Assembly: GCA_017409265.1 (NCBI GenBank)
Contig: JAFQSY010000005.1
Location: 1-64,000, forward strand
Direction: 5' to 3'
DNA: 64,000 bases
DNA from: Clostridia bacterium
GTDB taxonomy: Bacteria; Bacillota; Clostridia; Oscillospirales; Acutalibacteraceae
The position numbers and the translations under genes were made by a program. Shown here one piece after another: positions 41,554-50,901 of the stretch; the first letter of the stretch is position 1; each line of letters opens with the position of its first letter. The notes beneath the pieces are model-generated. The model saw only the letters and a list, made by a program, of their open reading frames with translations. It was not told where the DNA came from and made no database searches.

Positions 41554-43971
41554 ATGGCAATTACCAAAAAACAACTCGAAGAAATGATTTCTTCAAAGCT
41601 TTCGCATTTCTTCGGCGTCAGCCCCAAGGATGCTACCAATGAGCAGTTTTACAGAGCTCTTTCTATGATAGCAAGAGATATGGTCAGGGATTCGCGCAGA
41701 GAGTTTGATAAGCTGTCGCTCGAAAAGGGTCAGAAGAAGGTTTATTATCTTTGCATGGAGTTTCTTATGGGCAGAACCCTTAAGAACACTCTCTATAATC
41801 TTAACCTTACTTCAACTGCGGAAAAGGCTCTTTCAAGCTTCGGCATAAAGCTCGAAAAGCTCTATGACTGCGAGCCCGATGCGGGTCTGGGCAACGGCGG
41901 TCTGGGCAGACTTGCAGCCTGCTACCTTGATGCTCTTGCAAATCAGGGCTACAGAGGCATGGGTTACTCAATTCTTTATGAATATGGTATTTTCAAACAG
42001 AAAATTATTGACGGCTGGCAGACCGAGATGCCCGATTTCTGGCTCCCCGGCGGAGAGGTATGGCTTGTCCCCAGAGAGGATAAGACCGTTGATGTCAAGT
42101 TCGAGGGAGAGGTTGTTGACAGCTGGGAAGGTCCCTTCCATCAGGTAGAGCTTGTCAACTGCAAAACGGTCAAGGCTGTTCCCTATGACATGATGGTTGC
42201 AGGCAAAGACGGCAAGGGCGCAGCGGTGCTTCGCCTCTGGTCGGCAAAGGTTGACGGTCTTGACATGACGATGTTCAATCAGGGCGATTACATGAGAGCC
42301 ATGGAAGAAAAGGCTATGGCGGAGGTTATCAGCAAGGTGCTTTATCCTGCTGACAACCATCCCGAGGGCAAGAGCCTTCGTCTGCGCCAGCAGTATTTCC
42401 TTGTTTCCGCATCCGTTCAGGATATCGTTCAGCGCCATTTAAGAGATTACGGCTCGCTTGAAAACTTTGCGGAGAAAAATGCAATACACATAAATGACAC
42501 TCACCCCACAATGGCGATTCCCGAGCTTATGAGAATTATGCTTGACGAATGCGGCTACGGCTGGGATGATGCATACAGAATCGTTGAGGAATGCTGTGCA
42601 TACACTAACCACACGGTTATGGCTGAAGCTCTCGAATGTTGGGGAGAGGACCTCTTCAAGCGCCTTCTTCCCAGAATCTATCAGATTGTCAAGGAAATTG
42701 ACAACCGATTCAGAAAGAAAATCTGGGATGCAACAGGCGATGCAGGCAGGGTTGAAAGAATGGCGGTTATCTCAAACGGTGCAGTCAGAATGGCAAACCT
42801 CTGTGTTGCTGTTTGTCACAAGGTCAACGGCGTTTCAGCTCTTCACAGCCAGATTCTCAAGGATACTATTTTCAATGAGTTCTATACTCTTGAACCCGAT
42901 AAATTTACCAATGTCACAAACGGCATCGCTCACCGCCGCTGGCTCTGTCAGGCAAACCCCGGTCTTACCGATATGCTGACAGGTCTTATCGGCAAGGATT
43001 TTGTTTATGACGCATCAAAGCTTATTAAGCTTCGCAATTATGCAGATGATGCATCGGTTCTTGAAGAGCTCCGTAATATTAAGCTTGCAAACAAAGAGAA
43101 TTTTGCAAAAATCGTTAAGAGCAAAACAGGTATCAGCCTTGACCCGACCTCGATTTTCGATGTCCAGGTCAAGCGTCTTCATGAGTATAAGCGTCAGCAT
43201 CTCAATGCTTTCAATATTCTTGCAAAGTATCTTGAAATCAAGGCAAATCCGGGCGGAAATTATACTCCGCACACATATATTTTCGGCGCAAAGGCAGCTT
43301 CGGGCTACTTCATGGCAAAGAAAATTATCGAATTTATCTGCGCACTTGCAAATCTTATCAACAACGACCCCGATGTAAAGGACCTTCTCAAGGTTGTTTA
43401 CATGGAGGATTACAACGTAACAATGGCAGAGGCTCTTATGCCAGCAGCCGATATCAGCGAACAGATTTCGCTTGCAGGAACGGAAGCAAGCGGTACGGGC
43501 AATATGAAGCTCATGATTAACGGCGCTGTTACCGTAGGCACAATGGACGGTGCAAACGTTGAGATTTATGATGCAGTCGGTGCTGAAAACATTCTTATCT
43601 TCGGCATGAGCACTCCCGAAGTCAATGAGCTTAAGAGAAGCGGCTACAATCCGCAGAATTATTATAATAATAATGTCGAGCTCAATAACCTTATCAACTT
43701 TATCAATAAGGGCATCGGAGGAAAGATGTTCGGCGAAATCGGTGGCACAATCACTCATCATGATCCCTATATGGTGCTTGCGGATTTTGCTGATTACAGA
43801 AACATTCAGAAGCAGGCAGAGGAAATCTGGGCGGATAAGGACAGATGGACAAAGATGTCACTTATGAACATTTCCGGCGCAGGTGTTTTTGCAGCTGACC
43901 GTTCAATCAACGACTATGCAAGAGATATCTGGCACGTTGAAAAAATCGACCTCCGAGGCAAAAAGAAATAA
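41554..43971 (+). CDS. glgP: Glycogen/alpha-glucan phosphorylase
   Basis: Releases glucose 1-phosphate from alpha-1,4-glucan with phosphate and pyridoxal phosphate. 805 residues: YYLCMEFLMGRTLKNTL (about 64-80), DAGLGNGGLGRLAACYLDAL (about 109-128), INDTHPTMAIPELMR (about 314), NVTNGIAHRRWL (about 454), VKRLHEYKRQHLN (about 536) and the PLP lysine in EASGTGNMKLMINGA (about 640-654). Full length. Monocistronic, with no other glg gene nearby, so it probably serves stored glycogen or imported maltodextrin. Confidence 0.96.
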   Translation: MAITKKQLEEMISSKLSHFFGVSPKDATNEQFYRALSMIARDMVRDSRREFDKLSLEKGQKKVYYLCMEFLMGRTLKNTLYNLNLTSTAEKALSSFGIKLEKLYDCEPDAGLGNGGLGRLAACYLDALANQGYRGMGYSILYEYGIFKQKIIDGWQTEMPDFWLPGGEVWLVPREDKTVDVKFEGEVVDSWEGPFHQVELVNCKTVKAVPYDMMVAGKDGKGAAVLRLWSAKVDGLDMTMFNQGDYMRAMEEKAMAEVISKVLYPADNHPEGKSLRLRQQYFLVSASVQDIVQRHLRDYGSLENFAEKNAIHINDTHPTMAIPELMRIMLDECGYGWDDAYRIVEECCAYTNHTVMAEALECWGEDLFKRLLPRIYQIVKEIDNRFRKKIWDATGDAGRVERMAVISNGAVRMANLCVAVCHKVNGVSALHSQILKDTIFNEFYTLEPDKFTNVTNGIAHRRWLCQANPGLTDMLTGLIGKDFVYDASKLIKLRNYADDASVLEELRNIKLANKENFAKIVKSKTGISLDPTSIFDVQVKRLHEYKRQHLNAFNILAKYLEIKANPGGNYTPHTYIFGAKAASGYFMAKKIIEFICALANLINNDPDVKDLLKVVYMEDYNVTMAEALMPAADISEQISLAGTEASGTGNMKLMINGAVTVGTMDGANVEIYDAVGAENILIFGMSTPEVNELKRSGYNPQNYYNNNVELNNLINFINKGIGGKMFGEIGGTITHHDPYMVLADFADYRNIQKQAEEIWADKDRWTKMSLMNISGAGVFAADRSINDYARDIWHVEKIDLRGKKK

Positions 43972-44031
43972 TTATTCACAGGCGGCTCAATCGGGTCGCC
44001 TTGTTGATTTGAACAGAATCAAGGTGATTTT

Positions 44032-44499
44032 ATGACCGATACATATTTCATGAATCTTGCAATTGAACAGGCAAAAATCGCTGCAGGTGAGCTTGAGGTG
44101 CCCGTCGGCGCGGTTATTGTGCGTAACGGCGAGGTTGTTTCCGTCGGCAGAAACCGACGTGAATACGGCAAAAATGCTCTTGCACATGCTGAAATCGAGG
44201 CAATTGACCTTGCATGCAAAAAGCTCGGCGGCTGGCGTCTGTGGGAATGTGAGATGTATGTCACCCTCGAGCCTTGCCCGATGTGCACGGGTGCGATAAT
44301 CAATTCAAGAATCCGACGCCTTGTTTACGGTGCATCGGATTTAAAGGCAGGCTCGTGCGGTTCGGTTGTAAATCTTTTTGACTTGCCCTATAATCACAAG
44401 CCTGAGGTTGTGCCGAGCTTTATGGCAGAGGAGTGCGCGGCGCTTCTTTCGGATTTTTTTACAGATTTGAGAAAAAGGAGAAAAGCCGATGAATGTTGA
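44032..44499 (+). CDS. tadA: tRNA-specific adenosine deaminase
   Basis: Converts A34 to inosine in tRNA-Arg(ACG). 155 residues with the zinc signature HAEIEAI (His and catalytic Glu, about 54-60) and PCPMCTGAII (about 83-92), plus EVPVGAVIVR and the RLVYGASDLKAGSCGS segment. Start has AAGGTGA upstream. It overlaps the next gene by 11 bases, so the two are coupled. Confidence 0.95.
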   Translation: MTDTYFMNLAIEQAKIAAGELEVPVGAVIVRNGEVVSVGRNRREYGKNALAHAEIEAIDLACKKLGGWRLWECEMYVTLEPCPMCTGAIINSRIRRLVYGASDLKAGSCGSVVNLFDLPYNHKPEVVPSFMAEECAALLSDFFTDLRKRRKADEC

Positions 44500-45145
44500 A
44501 AAAATATTTTTTGCCATCGAGTTAATCGGAACTGTTGCGTTTGCGATAACGGGCGTTATAACCGCAATTGAGAAGAAATTCGATGTTTTCGGCGCCCTTG
44601 TTCTCGGAACGGTGACGGCAGTCGGCGGCGGTATTGTGCGTGACCTTATTCTCGGTTACACTCCGCCCATGGCGTTCCGCAAATCGGTATATGCGATAAC
44701 TGCAGTCTTAACTTCACTTGCCGTGTTTATCATTGCGTATTTTTTCGGGAAAAAGATTCAGAAGCATTTTGATGTTTATTCGCAGGTTATAAATATTTTT
44801 GACTCTATAGGACTTTCGGTTTTTGTTGTCGGCGGTGTCAACAGTGCAATTGCGTGCGGATTTGAAGAGAATATGTTTCTCTCGATTTTTGTTGCTACCT
44901 TAACGGGCATCGGCGGCGGTGTTATGCGTGATATCATGGCAGGCAGAGTTCCGAAAATTCTGCGCAAAAGGGTCTATGCTCTTGCGGCGATAGTCGGCTC
45001 GGTGATTTATTATCTGCTTATTCATTATCAGCTCTGCTCATCGACGTTGGCAATCATTCTCGGCGCAGGTTCAGTTCTTGTTATCAGAATCCTTGCTACG
45101 ATATTCCATTGGAATCTGCCGACAGTTAAAAATTTGGATGAATAA
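44489..45145 (+). CDS. Trimeric intracellular cation (TRIC) channel-like membrane protein
   Basis: 218 residues, seven helices in two UPF0126 repeats. Each repeat has the GGG-hinge followed by an Arg-Asp: TAVGGGIVRDLILG (about 50) and TGIGGGVMRDIMAG (about 137). Bacterial relatives form potassium-permeable trimers. ATG 44489 has AAGGAG and overlaps the tadA end by 11 bases. A terminator follows immediately. Confidence 0.92.
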   Translation: MNVEKIFFAIELIGTVAFAITGVITAIEKKFDVFGALVLGTVTAVGGGIVRDLILGYTPPMAFRKSVYAITAVLTSLAVFIIAYFFGKKIQKHFDVYSQVINIFDSIGLSVFVVGGVNSAIACGFEENMFLSIFVATLTGIGGGVMRDIMAGRVPKILRKRVYALAAIVGSVIYYLLIHYQLCSSTLAIILGAGSVLVIRILATIFHWNLPTVKNLDE

Positions 45146-45150
45146 AAAAA

Positions 45151-45182
45151 CAAGGCTTGTATGGAATCCCATACAAGCCTTG
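45151..45182. terminator. Bidirectional terminator
   Basis: CAAGGCTTGTATGG and CCATACAAGCCTTG, 14 bp, extended by A7 and T7 on either side; serves the TRIC gene and the converging GPH symporter gene. Confidence 0.96.
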
Positions 45183-45187
45183 TTTTT

Positions 45188-46573
45188 TTACTGCTTTTCA
45201 CTTACGGATTCAAGAACTTCTTTCTTGAAATCGCCGAAAATCTTATATTTCTTTGAGAAAATTATGAGAGATGCAATCATCATTGTGGGCGGAACGATAA
45301 ACATAAGGAATGATATTGCACTTTTTGCCTGCGCGGTCTGAACAACAGCTTCGCCGTCGTAGCCTGTAACGGTAAAGGTGGCGTACATGATAATTGCCTG
45401 AACGGTGTACGCCATCTTCTGAAGGAAGCCCTTCATTGAGAATATTAGGCTTTGGTTACGGCTGCCTGTTTTATATTCGCCGTAGTCAACGCAGTCGGCA
45501 AGCATAACCGTCTGGTTAACGAACATGCTGCCCGTGCCGAGAGAGGTAAGAATGTAGAAAATTCCGAGTGCTGTAACATTGCCGCCGAAAAGATATCCGA
45601 TAACAGCCATGCCGATATAGCCTGCTGCCGCCATGCTCAAGGAAAGCTTATAAATTGAGCGGTTGTTCATGAATTTTGAGAATACGGGAACAACAAGGAT
45701 TGAAAGCACGGAGCCGATTGTTCCCATAAGATTGAATTTCGACTGAAGGGTAAGGTCGCCGAGAACAGAGGTGAAATAATAGCTGCTGATTCCCGAGGTC
45801 ATGTAGAAGCCTGCGTTTGAAATCATTGCAAAGAGCATGAAAACAAGAAGCTGGTCATTGCTCTTGATAACATTAATCGCTGCTCTGAATGAGAACTTTT
45901 CTTTATTGACGATAATGCGTCTTTCCTTTGTTGAAAGAACGCTGATAAGTGCAAACAGAATAAGACCGCCTGCCATAATCAATGACCATTTTCCGAAGCC
46001 TTTGCTTAATGTGTCAGAGGTCATTGCATCAAGCTTGCTGCCTGCAACGCCGCCGAAGAATGCAACCGCCATGGGAGTGAAGATTGAAACGATTCCCTGA
46101 CCCAGACCCGAAAAAGCTCTTGCGATGGTCGAAACAAGGTTTCTGTCCTTTTCTTCGGTTGCGAATGAAGGCACCATTGACCAGAAGGGGATATCCGCGA
46201 GGGTGTTTGTCATGCCCCAGAAAACATAGAGAACTGCGGCATAAACGTAAAGTCCCGTTGAACCCGATGCAAAGCCGGGATTGTTGAACAGCAGGCAGAG
46301 AACAACGGCATTCATCAAAGCGCCCATCAGTATCCATGGTCGGTATTTGCCCATTTTGGTTTGAGTTTTGTCAACAATCATTCCCATCATCGGGTCGTTG
46401 AAGCCGTCCCATAGTCTTGCAAGCGGAGTGATGATAAGAAGGAATGCGGGGCTGATACCGAGTGCGTTTGTAAGATAAATTGAGAGATAGGAATAGAACA
46501 TTCCGTAGCTTAAATCAAGACCTACGGCGCCCACACCGTAGCCGAGCTTTTCGCCGAAAGAAATTTTTTTCAT
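45188..46573 (-). CDS. Glycoside-pentoside-hexuronide (GPH) family sugar:cation symporter
   Basis: 461 residues, twelve helices. The N-terminal GYGVGAVGLDLSYGMFYSYL (about 11-30) and LWDGFNDPMMGMIVDKTQT with GKYRPW (about 54-79) are the GPH signature (MelB/XylP-like). Substrates of the family are melibiose, xylosides or glucuronides. Here it is not next to a glycosidase, but the window's arabinofuranosidases and UxaC fit pentoside or hexuronide import. The flavodoxin-like EFR1 gene lies 17 bases upstream on the same strand, suggesting one transcript. Confidence 0.92.
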   Translation of the reverse strand: MKKISFGEKLGYGVGAVGLDLSYGMFYSYLSIYLTNALGISPAFLLIITPLARLWDGFNDPMMGMIVDKTQTKMGKYRPWILMGALMNAVVLCLLFNNPGFASGSTGLYVYAAVLYVFWGMTNTLADIPFWSMVPSFATEEKDRNLVSTIARAFSGLGQGIVSIFTPMAVAFFGGVAGSKLDAMTSDTLSKGFGKWSLIMAGGLILFALISVLSTKERRIIVNKEKFSFRAAINVIKSNDQLLVFMLFAMISNAGFYMTSGISSYYFTSVLGDLTLQSKFNLMGTIGSVLSILVVPVFSKFMNNRSIYKLSLSMAAAGYIGMAVIGYLFGGNVTALGIFYILTSLGTGSMFVNQTVMLADCVDYGEYKTGSRNQSLIFSMKGFLQKMAYTVQAIIMYATFTVTGYDGEAVVQTAQAKSAISFLMFIVPPTMMIASLIIFSKKYKIFGDFKKEVLESVSEKQ

Positions 46574-46590
46574 TGCTTCACATCCTGAAA

Positions 46591-47337
46591 TTATTTGTTG
46601 ACGGTTTTATCGTAGCTGTATCTTCTTCTGCTTTCCGTGCCATTGCCGTACTGAATTGCTTCGGTAGGGCAGCAGTTGATGCATGCCGTGCAATGCTGAC
46701 ACTTGGATTTTATCCAGACAGGTTTGCCGTTTTTTATTTCAATTGCGCTGTCGGGGCAGTTTTTTGCGCAAATGCCGCATGAAACGCATTTATCGTTTGC
46801 GTAAAAATTCTTTGTGCTTCTGAATGCGTTGTAAAGCTTTGAGATAAAAATGCTTTTAACTTTTCCCTTTGTGCTGCCTGCGCGCTTTTTTGCGGAGGCA
46901 TTTATGTCTGCACAAACTGTTTCAAGCTCCTTATCTGCATGGGCGAGAAACTTCTGTGCCTTTTCTTTGGGACTCGGGTCGTACATGACAACATAGTTAT
47001 CGGGCATTCTTAAAGAAAAACTGTAATCAAGCTTTCTGCCGAGCGATTTTGCGAGCATTTTGTCGGCCGAGCCCGTTGTTGCGCCGCAGGTGATGACGCA
47101 GTAAACATAATCTCCGAGAGAATTTTTAACCTCGGGCATTGATGAAAACCGCTTGATTATTTCGGGCAGCCCCCAGAAATAAACGGGAAAAACAAAGCCT
47201 GTTTTTTCACTTTTTTCGTTGATTTGGGTTTTCCCTTTGATAATGTCAACAATGCTGACTGCTGTATCACCTGTTTTTTCGGCAATGACCTGCGCGGCGT
47301 GTTTTGAGTTGCCTGTTGCGGAAAAATAATAAATCAT
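46591..47337 (-). CDS. EFR1-family flavodoxin-like/ferredoxin fusion
   Basis: 248 residues. The N-terminal half is flavodoxin-like (YYFSATGNSKHAAQVI phosphate loop at 3-18; FPVYFWGLPEIIKRF; VITCGATTGSADKML). The C-terminal third has two 4Fe-4S motifs, CVSCGICAKNCP (about 183) and CQHCTACINCCP (about 212). Electron-transfer protein, partner unknown; such fusions are typical of anaerobic Clostridia. The proline after each last Cys is present, so both clusters should form. Possibly co-transcribed with the GPH symporter. Confidence 0.92.
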   Translation of the reverse strand: MIYYFSATGNSKHAAQVIAEKTGDTAVSIVDIIKGKTQINEKSEKTGFVFPVYFWGLPEIIKRFSSMPEVKNSLGDYVYCVITCGATTGSADKMLAKSLGRKLDYSFSLRMPDNYVVMYDPSPKEKAQKFLAHADKELETVCADINASAKKRAGSTKGKVKSIFISKLYNAFRSTKNFYANDKCVSCGICAKNCPDSAIEIKNGKPVWIKSKCQHCTACINCCPTEAIQYGNGTESRRRYSYDKTVNK

Positions 47338-47475
47338 AAAAACACCTTTATTTTATCATTACAGAAATTGTATCATCACAAAAAATTTTTGTCAATAAAT
47401 AATGAGGGTCTATTTGTGCATAATAATGATGAACCGTGAGTTCAAAAACAATTCATTAAAGAGAGGAACCTCGAA

Positions 47476-47595
47476 ATGGAAAACAATAACAGACAGAATA
47501 ATCAGCAGAACAATAATCAGAATAACAACCAGAACAACAATCAGCAGAACAAGAACCAGCAGAACAAGAAGAACAACAACAGAGAAAACTTCTAA
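47476..47595 (+). CDS. 39-residue Asn/Gln-rich small protein
   Basis: ATG 47476 to TAA 47593-47595 encodes a chain made almost wholly of Asn and Gln with a few Lys/Arg and a final Arg-Glu-Asn-Phe. GAGAGG 9 bases upstream and a strong terminator right after the stop argue that it is a real gene. A longer reading in another frame across the same DNA is an Arg/Thr-rich artefact. Similar N/Q-rich short proteins occur in sporulating Firmicutes and are sometimes linked to spores, but no function can be assigned here. Confidence 0.7.
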   Translation: MENNNRQNNQQNNNQNNNQNNNQQNKNQQNKKNNNRENF

Positions 47596-47604
47596 AAACG
47601 AATC

Positions 47605-47629
47605 GGGCGGTATAATTGCAATACCGCCC
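47605..47629. terminator. Bidirectional terminator
   Basis: GGGCGGTAT and ATACCGCCC, 9 bp with a 7-base loop, between the small N/Q-rich gene and the converging DUF554 gene. Confidence 0.85.
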
Positions 47630-47634
47630 AATCT

Positions 47635-48360
47635 TTATGCCTTTACATATTCAATTAAAATCAAAATATAATGATAAATGACAGGTAAAATCAATGCGGG
47701 AATCATGTTGAGGGTTTTGAATTTCTTTTCAAGCAGGAAATTAAGACCGATTGCCATGATTATTGCATAGCCGACCATGCAGACCTGCTCAAGCAGCTCG
47801 CCCTGAAGGATTCCGTTGAGCGTTCCTGCGAGAAGGGAAATTCCACCCTGATAAATCAGCATCGGAATGCATGTGAAGATAACGCCGAAGCCAAGAGTTG
47901 CGCCGAAAATAACGGCGTTGACCGCATCAAGCGCGCTTTTAACGAAAAGAATTGAGCTGTCGCCGGTAAGACCGTCGTTGATTGAGCCGATAATTGACAT
48001 TGCGCCTACGCAGAAAAGAACCGTTCCGTTGATAAAGCCCGAAGCAAAGCCCTTTGCCTGAAATTTATTCTCAATTTTATTGCAGAATCTGCCGAATCTG
48101 TCATCGAGTTTAAGAAGCTCGCCGATAAGTGTGCCGATGACGAGAAAAACAACCAGCAAAAGCTCGCCGTTGCTTGAAATTTTTTCATTTTCAACCGTAA
48201 ACATATTTGCAATAACGCCGTTCATGCCGATGATGAATACGGCAAGCCCGAGAGCTCTGTTTATTGAATCGGCATACGCAGGTTTTATTCCTTTTTTGAA
48301 AAGCAGCCCGATTAAGCCGCCGATTATGACTGCGGCGCAGTTGACCAATGTTCCCGTCAT
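47635..48360 (-). CDS. DUF554 membrane protein (YdfK-like)
   Basis: 241 residues with about seven membrane helices. MTGTLVNCAAVIIGGLIGLL at the start, GTLIGELLKLDDRFGRF (about 77), FVGAMSIIGSINDGLTGD-like segment (about 116-133) and the final helix are standard for DUF554, putative transporters of unknown substrate. Ribosome site GGAGG-like (CGGAGGAAA). FeoB lies 57 bases upstream on the same strand; co-transcription is possible but no link is known. Confidence 0.9.
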   Translation of the reverse strand: MTGTLVNCAAVIIGGLIGLLFKKGIKPAYADSINRALGLAVFIIGMNGVIANMFTVENEKISSNGELLLVVFLVIGTLIGELLKLDDRFGRFCNKIENKFQAKGFASGFINGTVLFCVGAMSIIGSINDGLTGDSSILFVKSALDAVNAVIFGATLGFGVIFTCIPMLIYQGGISLLAGTLNGILQGELLEQVCMVGYAIIMAIGLNFLLEKKFKTLNMIPALILPVIYHYILILIEYVKA

Positions 48361-48417
48361 TTCTGTTTCCTCCGAAAACTTTTATATCCTGCATTTTAAT
48401 ACTTTACAACGCAAAAG

Positions 48418-50547
48418 TCAACAAAAACCTGTAACTCTGCAAAATTCCGCCGTAATCATGCAGGCAATAACGCCCATTAAAGTCGGTAAAGCAGCGGCAA
48501 GGAGGGTATATTTTATGCTGCCTGTTTCTTTTTTTACCGTTATAAGAGTGGTTGAGCAAGGCCAATGCATGAGCGAAAAAAGAATCATGCAGAGAGCCGT
48601 GGCTTTGGTCCAGCCGTTTTCAATCAGCAGAGCGCCGATTTCGGCAGAGGTACCGAGGTCGGGCAGAGAGCCGAGCGAAAAATAAGCCATGAGCATTATG
48701 GGAATAACTATTTCGTTAGCAGGAAAGCCGAGAATGAATGCTATAAGGATAACTCCGTCAAGACCCATAAGCCTTGCAAAAGGGTCAAGAAAATCTGAAA
48801 GAATCCCGAGAATGTTTGAATCACCTGTGCTTATGTTTGCAAGCAGCCAGATTATCAGACCTGCAGGTGCGGCGACTGCGGCGGCTCTGCCGAGAACGAA
48901 AAGAGCTCTGTCAAATATCGAACGTACGAGAGTTTCGGCAATTTTCGGCTTACGGTATGGCGGCAGCTCAAGCGTGAACGATGACGGAACACCCTTGAGA
49001 ACCGTTTCGGACAGCAGCTTTGTTGCTGCGAAGGTCATAAGAACTCCGAGAACGATAACTGCAGTAAGCGCTGCGGCGGAAGCAACGGATGAAAATAAGC
49101 CTGAAGAAGTACCAATAAAAAAAACGGTTATTATTGTTATCAGCGTCGGAAATTTGCCGTTGCACGGAACAAGGCTATTGGTGAGTATTGCAAGCAGGCG
49201 CTCACGGGGCGAGTCGATTATCCGGCAGCCGACAACTCCCGCCGCGTTGCAGCCGAAGCCCATGCACATAGTCAGCGCCTGCTTTCCGCAGGCATTGCAC
49301 AGTCTGAACGGCTTATCAAGGTTGTATGCAACTCTCGGCAGATATCCCGAATCCTCGAGCAGAGAAAAAAGTGGAAAGAAAATTGCCATCGGCGGAAGCA
49401 TGACGGATATCACCCATGCCAACACACGGTAAACTCCGAGAACAAGGCAGTCATGCAGCCATTGAGGTGAATTTAAGGCGTAAAACAATTCGGAAAGCTT
49501 ATCCTGAATGCCGAAAAGAAAATCGGAGAGAAGCTGTGACGGATAGTTTGCGCCCGTGACAGTCAGCCAGAAAATCATAATGAGCATCAGAATCATTACG
49601 GGGTAACCCGTTAATCTGCTTGTCAGAATTTTATCAAACCTGCGGTCTGTTTTGCTGTAAGACTCTTTAATTTCAACCGCACCCGAGCAGATTTCATGCG
49701 CTTTCGAGAGAAGGCTTGAGGCAACGGCATCGCAGACCTTTTCGGGATAAAAACCGGATTTATCAAGTATGGCTTTTGCTTTTGAAACAGCAAGGCAAAG
49801 CTCTGCGTTTTCTGCAAATCCGCCTGAATGCTTATCTATTTCCGATTCGAGTGATAAATCGGAATCAATCAGTCTCAGGCTCATCCATCGGGGATTTATT
49901 TTTTTCTTTACCTCTTCGGGAATATTTTTTTCTATTATATTTACTGCTTTTTCTACCGGTTCGGGATAGTCAATTTTATAATAATTGCCGCTTTCAAGGT
50001 TATCCAATGCCGACAAAAGAACAGAAAGGCTTTTCTTTTTACTTGCGGTTACTCCGATAACGGATACCCCGAGCCTCTGTGAAAGCATGCCGATATTGAT
50101 TTTTATTCCCTTTCGGTTTGCTTCGTCCATGAGGTTGATGCAGACGATGACGTTTTTTGATATTTCCATTGTTTGTAAAACAAGATTCATGTTGCGCTCA
50201 AGGCATGTCGCATCGCAGACCACAACAACCGCATCAGGTGAACCGAAACAGATATAATTTCTTGCAATTTCTTCTTCTGCGGAATGTGCCATGAGCGAGT
50301 ATGTTCCGGGAATATCAACAAACATATATGAGCGTTTTTTGGTTGAACAGTATCCTACGGCGTTTGAAACGGTTTTGCCGGGCCAGTTGCCGGTGTGTTG
50401 ATTCATGCCGGTAAGTGCATTGAAAACCGTGCTTTTGCCGACGTTCGGATTGCCTGCAAGGGCAACGGTGAATGTTTTTTCGTCAGTCTTTTTTATTTCA
50501 AATCCCGAAGCGGCTTTTTTGCCGACGGAGCTGTTGGTTATGCCCAT
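48418..50547 (-). CDS. feoB: Ferrous iron transport protein B
   Basis: GTP-driven Fe(II) importer. 709 residues: small-GTPase domain with GNPNVGKST (G1, about 34-42), switch I Thr, DIPGTYS (G3, about 79), NLMD (G4, about 144) and a helical spacer domain to about 270; then the polytopic part with two Gate cores (IFFPLFSLLEDSGYLPRVA and CGKQALTMCMGFGCNAAGV, about 420-460). The Cys in GFGCN is the usual one. ATG 50547 lies four bases after the feoA stop; a longer reading to 50607 overlaps feoA and is rejected. Confidence 0.95.
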   Translation of the reverse strand: MGITNSSVGKKAASGFEIKKTDEKTFTVALAGNPNVGKSTVFNALTGMNQHTGNWPGKTVSNAVGYCSTKKRSYMFVDIPGTYSLMAHSAEEEIARNYICFGSPDAVVVVCDATCLERNMNLVLQTMEISKNVIVCINLMDEANRKGIKINIGMLSQRLGVSVIGVTASKKKSLSVLLSALDNLESGNYYKIDYPEPVEKAVNIIEKNIPEEVKKKINPRWMSLRLIDSDLSLESEIDKHSGGFAENAELCLAVSKAKAILDKSGFYPEKVCDAVASSLLSKAHEICSGAVEIKESYSKTDRRFDKILTSRLTGYPVMILMLIMIFWLTVTGANYPSQLLSDFLFGIQDKLSELFYALNSPQWLHDCLVLGVYRVLAWVISVMLPPMAIFFPLFSLLEDSGYLPRVAYNLDKPFRLCNACGKQALTMCMGFGCNAAGVVGCRIIDSPRERLLAILTNSLVPCNGKFPTLITIITVFFIGTSSGLFSSVASAAALTAVIVLGVLMTFAATKLLSETVLKGVPSSFTLELPPYRKPKIAETLVRSIFDRALFVLGRAAAVAAPAGLIIWLLANISTGDSNILGILSDFLDPFARLMGLDGVILIAFILGFPANEIVIPIMLMAYFSLGSLPDLGTSAEIGALLIENGWTKATALCMILFSLMHWPCSTTLITVKKETGSIKYTLLAAALPTLMGVIACMITAEFCRVTGFC

Positions 50548-50551
50548 TTTA

Positions 50552-50785
50552 TCACACTTCAACGTAAATTTTGCTGCAATCCGATTTCCTGATTGCAACA
50601 ACCGCACCGCAGATGAGATATGCAGACGGGTCTCCCATAGGACTTCTGCCGACGCATTCTATCTGTGAATTTTCTGCAAGGCCTATATCCATAAGCCTGC
50701 GGCGTATGCTTCCGCAGGTTTCAATTCTTCTGACAGTTGCTTTTTCATTTGGTTTTATTTTATCCATGCTTATCAGCTTTTTCAT
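50552..50785 (-). CDS. feoA: FeoA domain protein
   Basis: 77 residues, an SH3-like FeoA domain: RRRLMDIGLAENSQIE (about 28-43) and MGDPSAYLICGAVVAIRK (about 50-67). It modulates the FeoB GTPase. GGAGG precedes ATG 50785. The upstream 60 bases are A+T-rich with TATGAATATCATAACCATA, which might hold an iron-regulator site, but I cannot identify a Fur or DtxR box with confidence. Confidence 0.93.
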   Translation of the reverse strand: MKKLISMDKIKPNEKATVRRIETCGSIRRRLMDIGLAENSQIECVGRSPMGDPSAYLICGAVVAIRKSDCSKIYVEV

Positions 50786-50860
50786 GGTTTATCCTCCAAT
50801 CACGTGATGCACTTTTCTATGGTTATGATATTCATATGGAATAAAATAGGTTAAAAAAAA

Positions 50861-50884
50861 CAGACCGAAAAAATTTTCGGTCTG
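50861..50884 (-). terminator. Terminator of the ChbG gene
   Basis: CAGACCGAA and TTCGGTCTG with a 6-base loop; on the minus strand a T8 run follows (50853-50860). Confidence 0.93.
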
Positions 50885-50901
50885 TTTTAAGAAAAGTCGA
50901 A

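Noticed and set aside
43015-43761. 248-codon leftward frame opposite glgP
   Set aside because: Antisense to conserved phosphorylase motifs; Cys/Ile-rich composition without any family match.
47402-47671. 89-codon Arg/Thr-rich frame over the small N/Q-rich gene
   Set aside because: Produced by shifting the AAC/CAG repeats of the real 39-codon gene; it also runs through the terminator.
48689-49432. 247-codon rightward frame opposite feoB
   Set aside because: Ser/Thr/Arg-rich antisense artefact of the FeoB membrane segments; no ribosome site.
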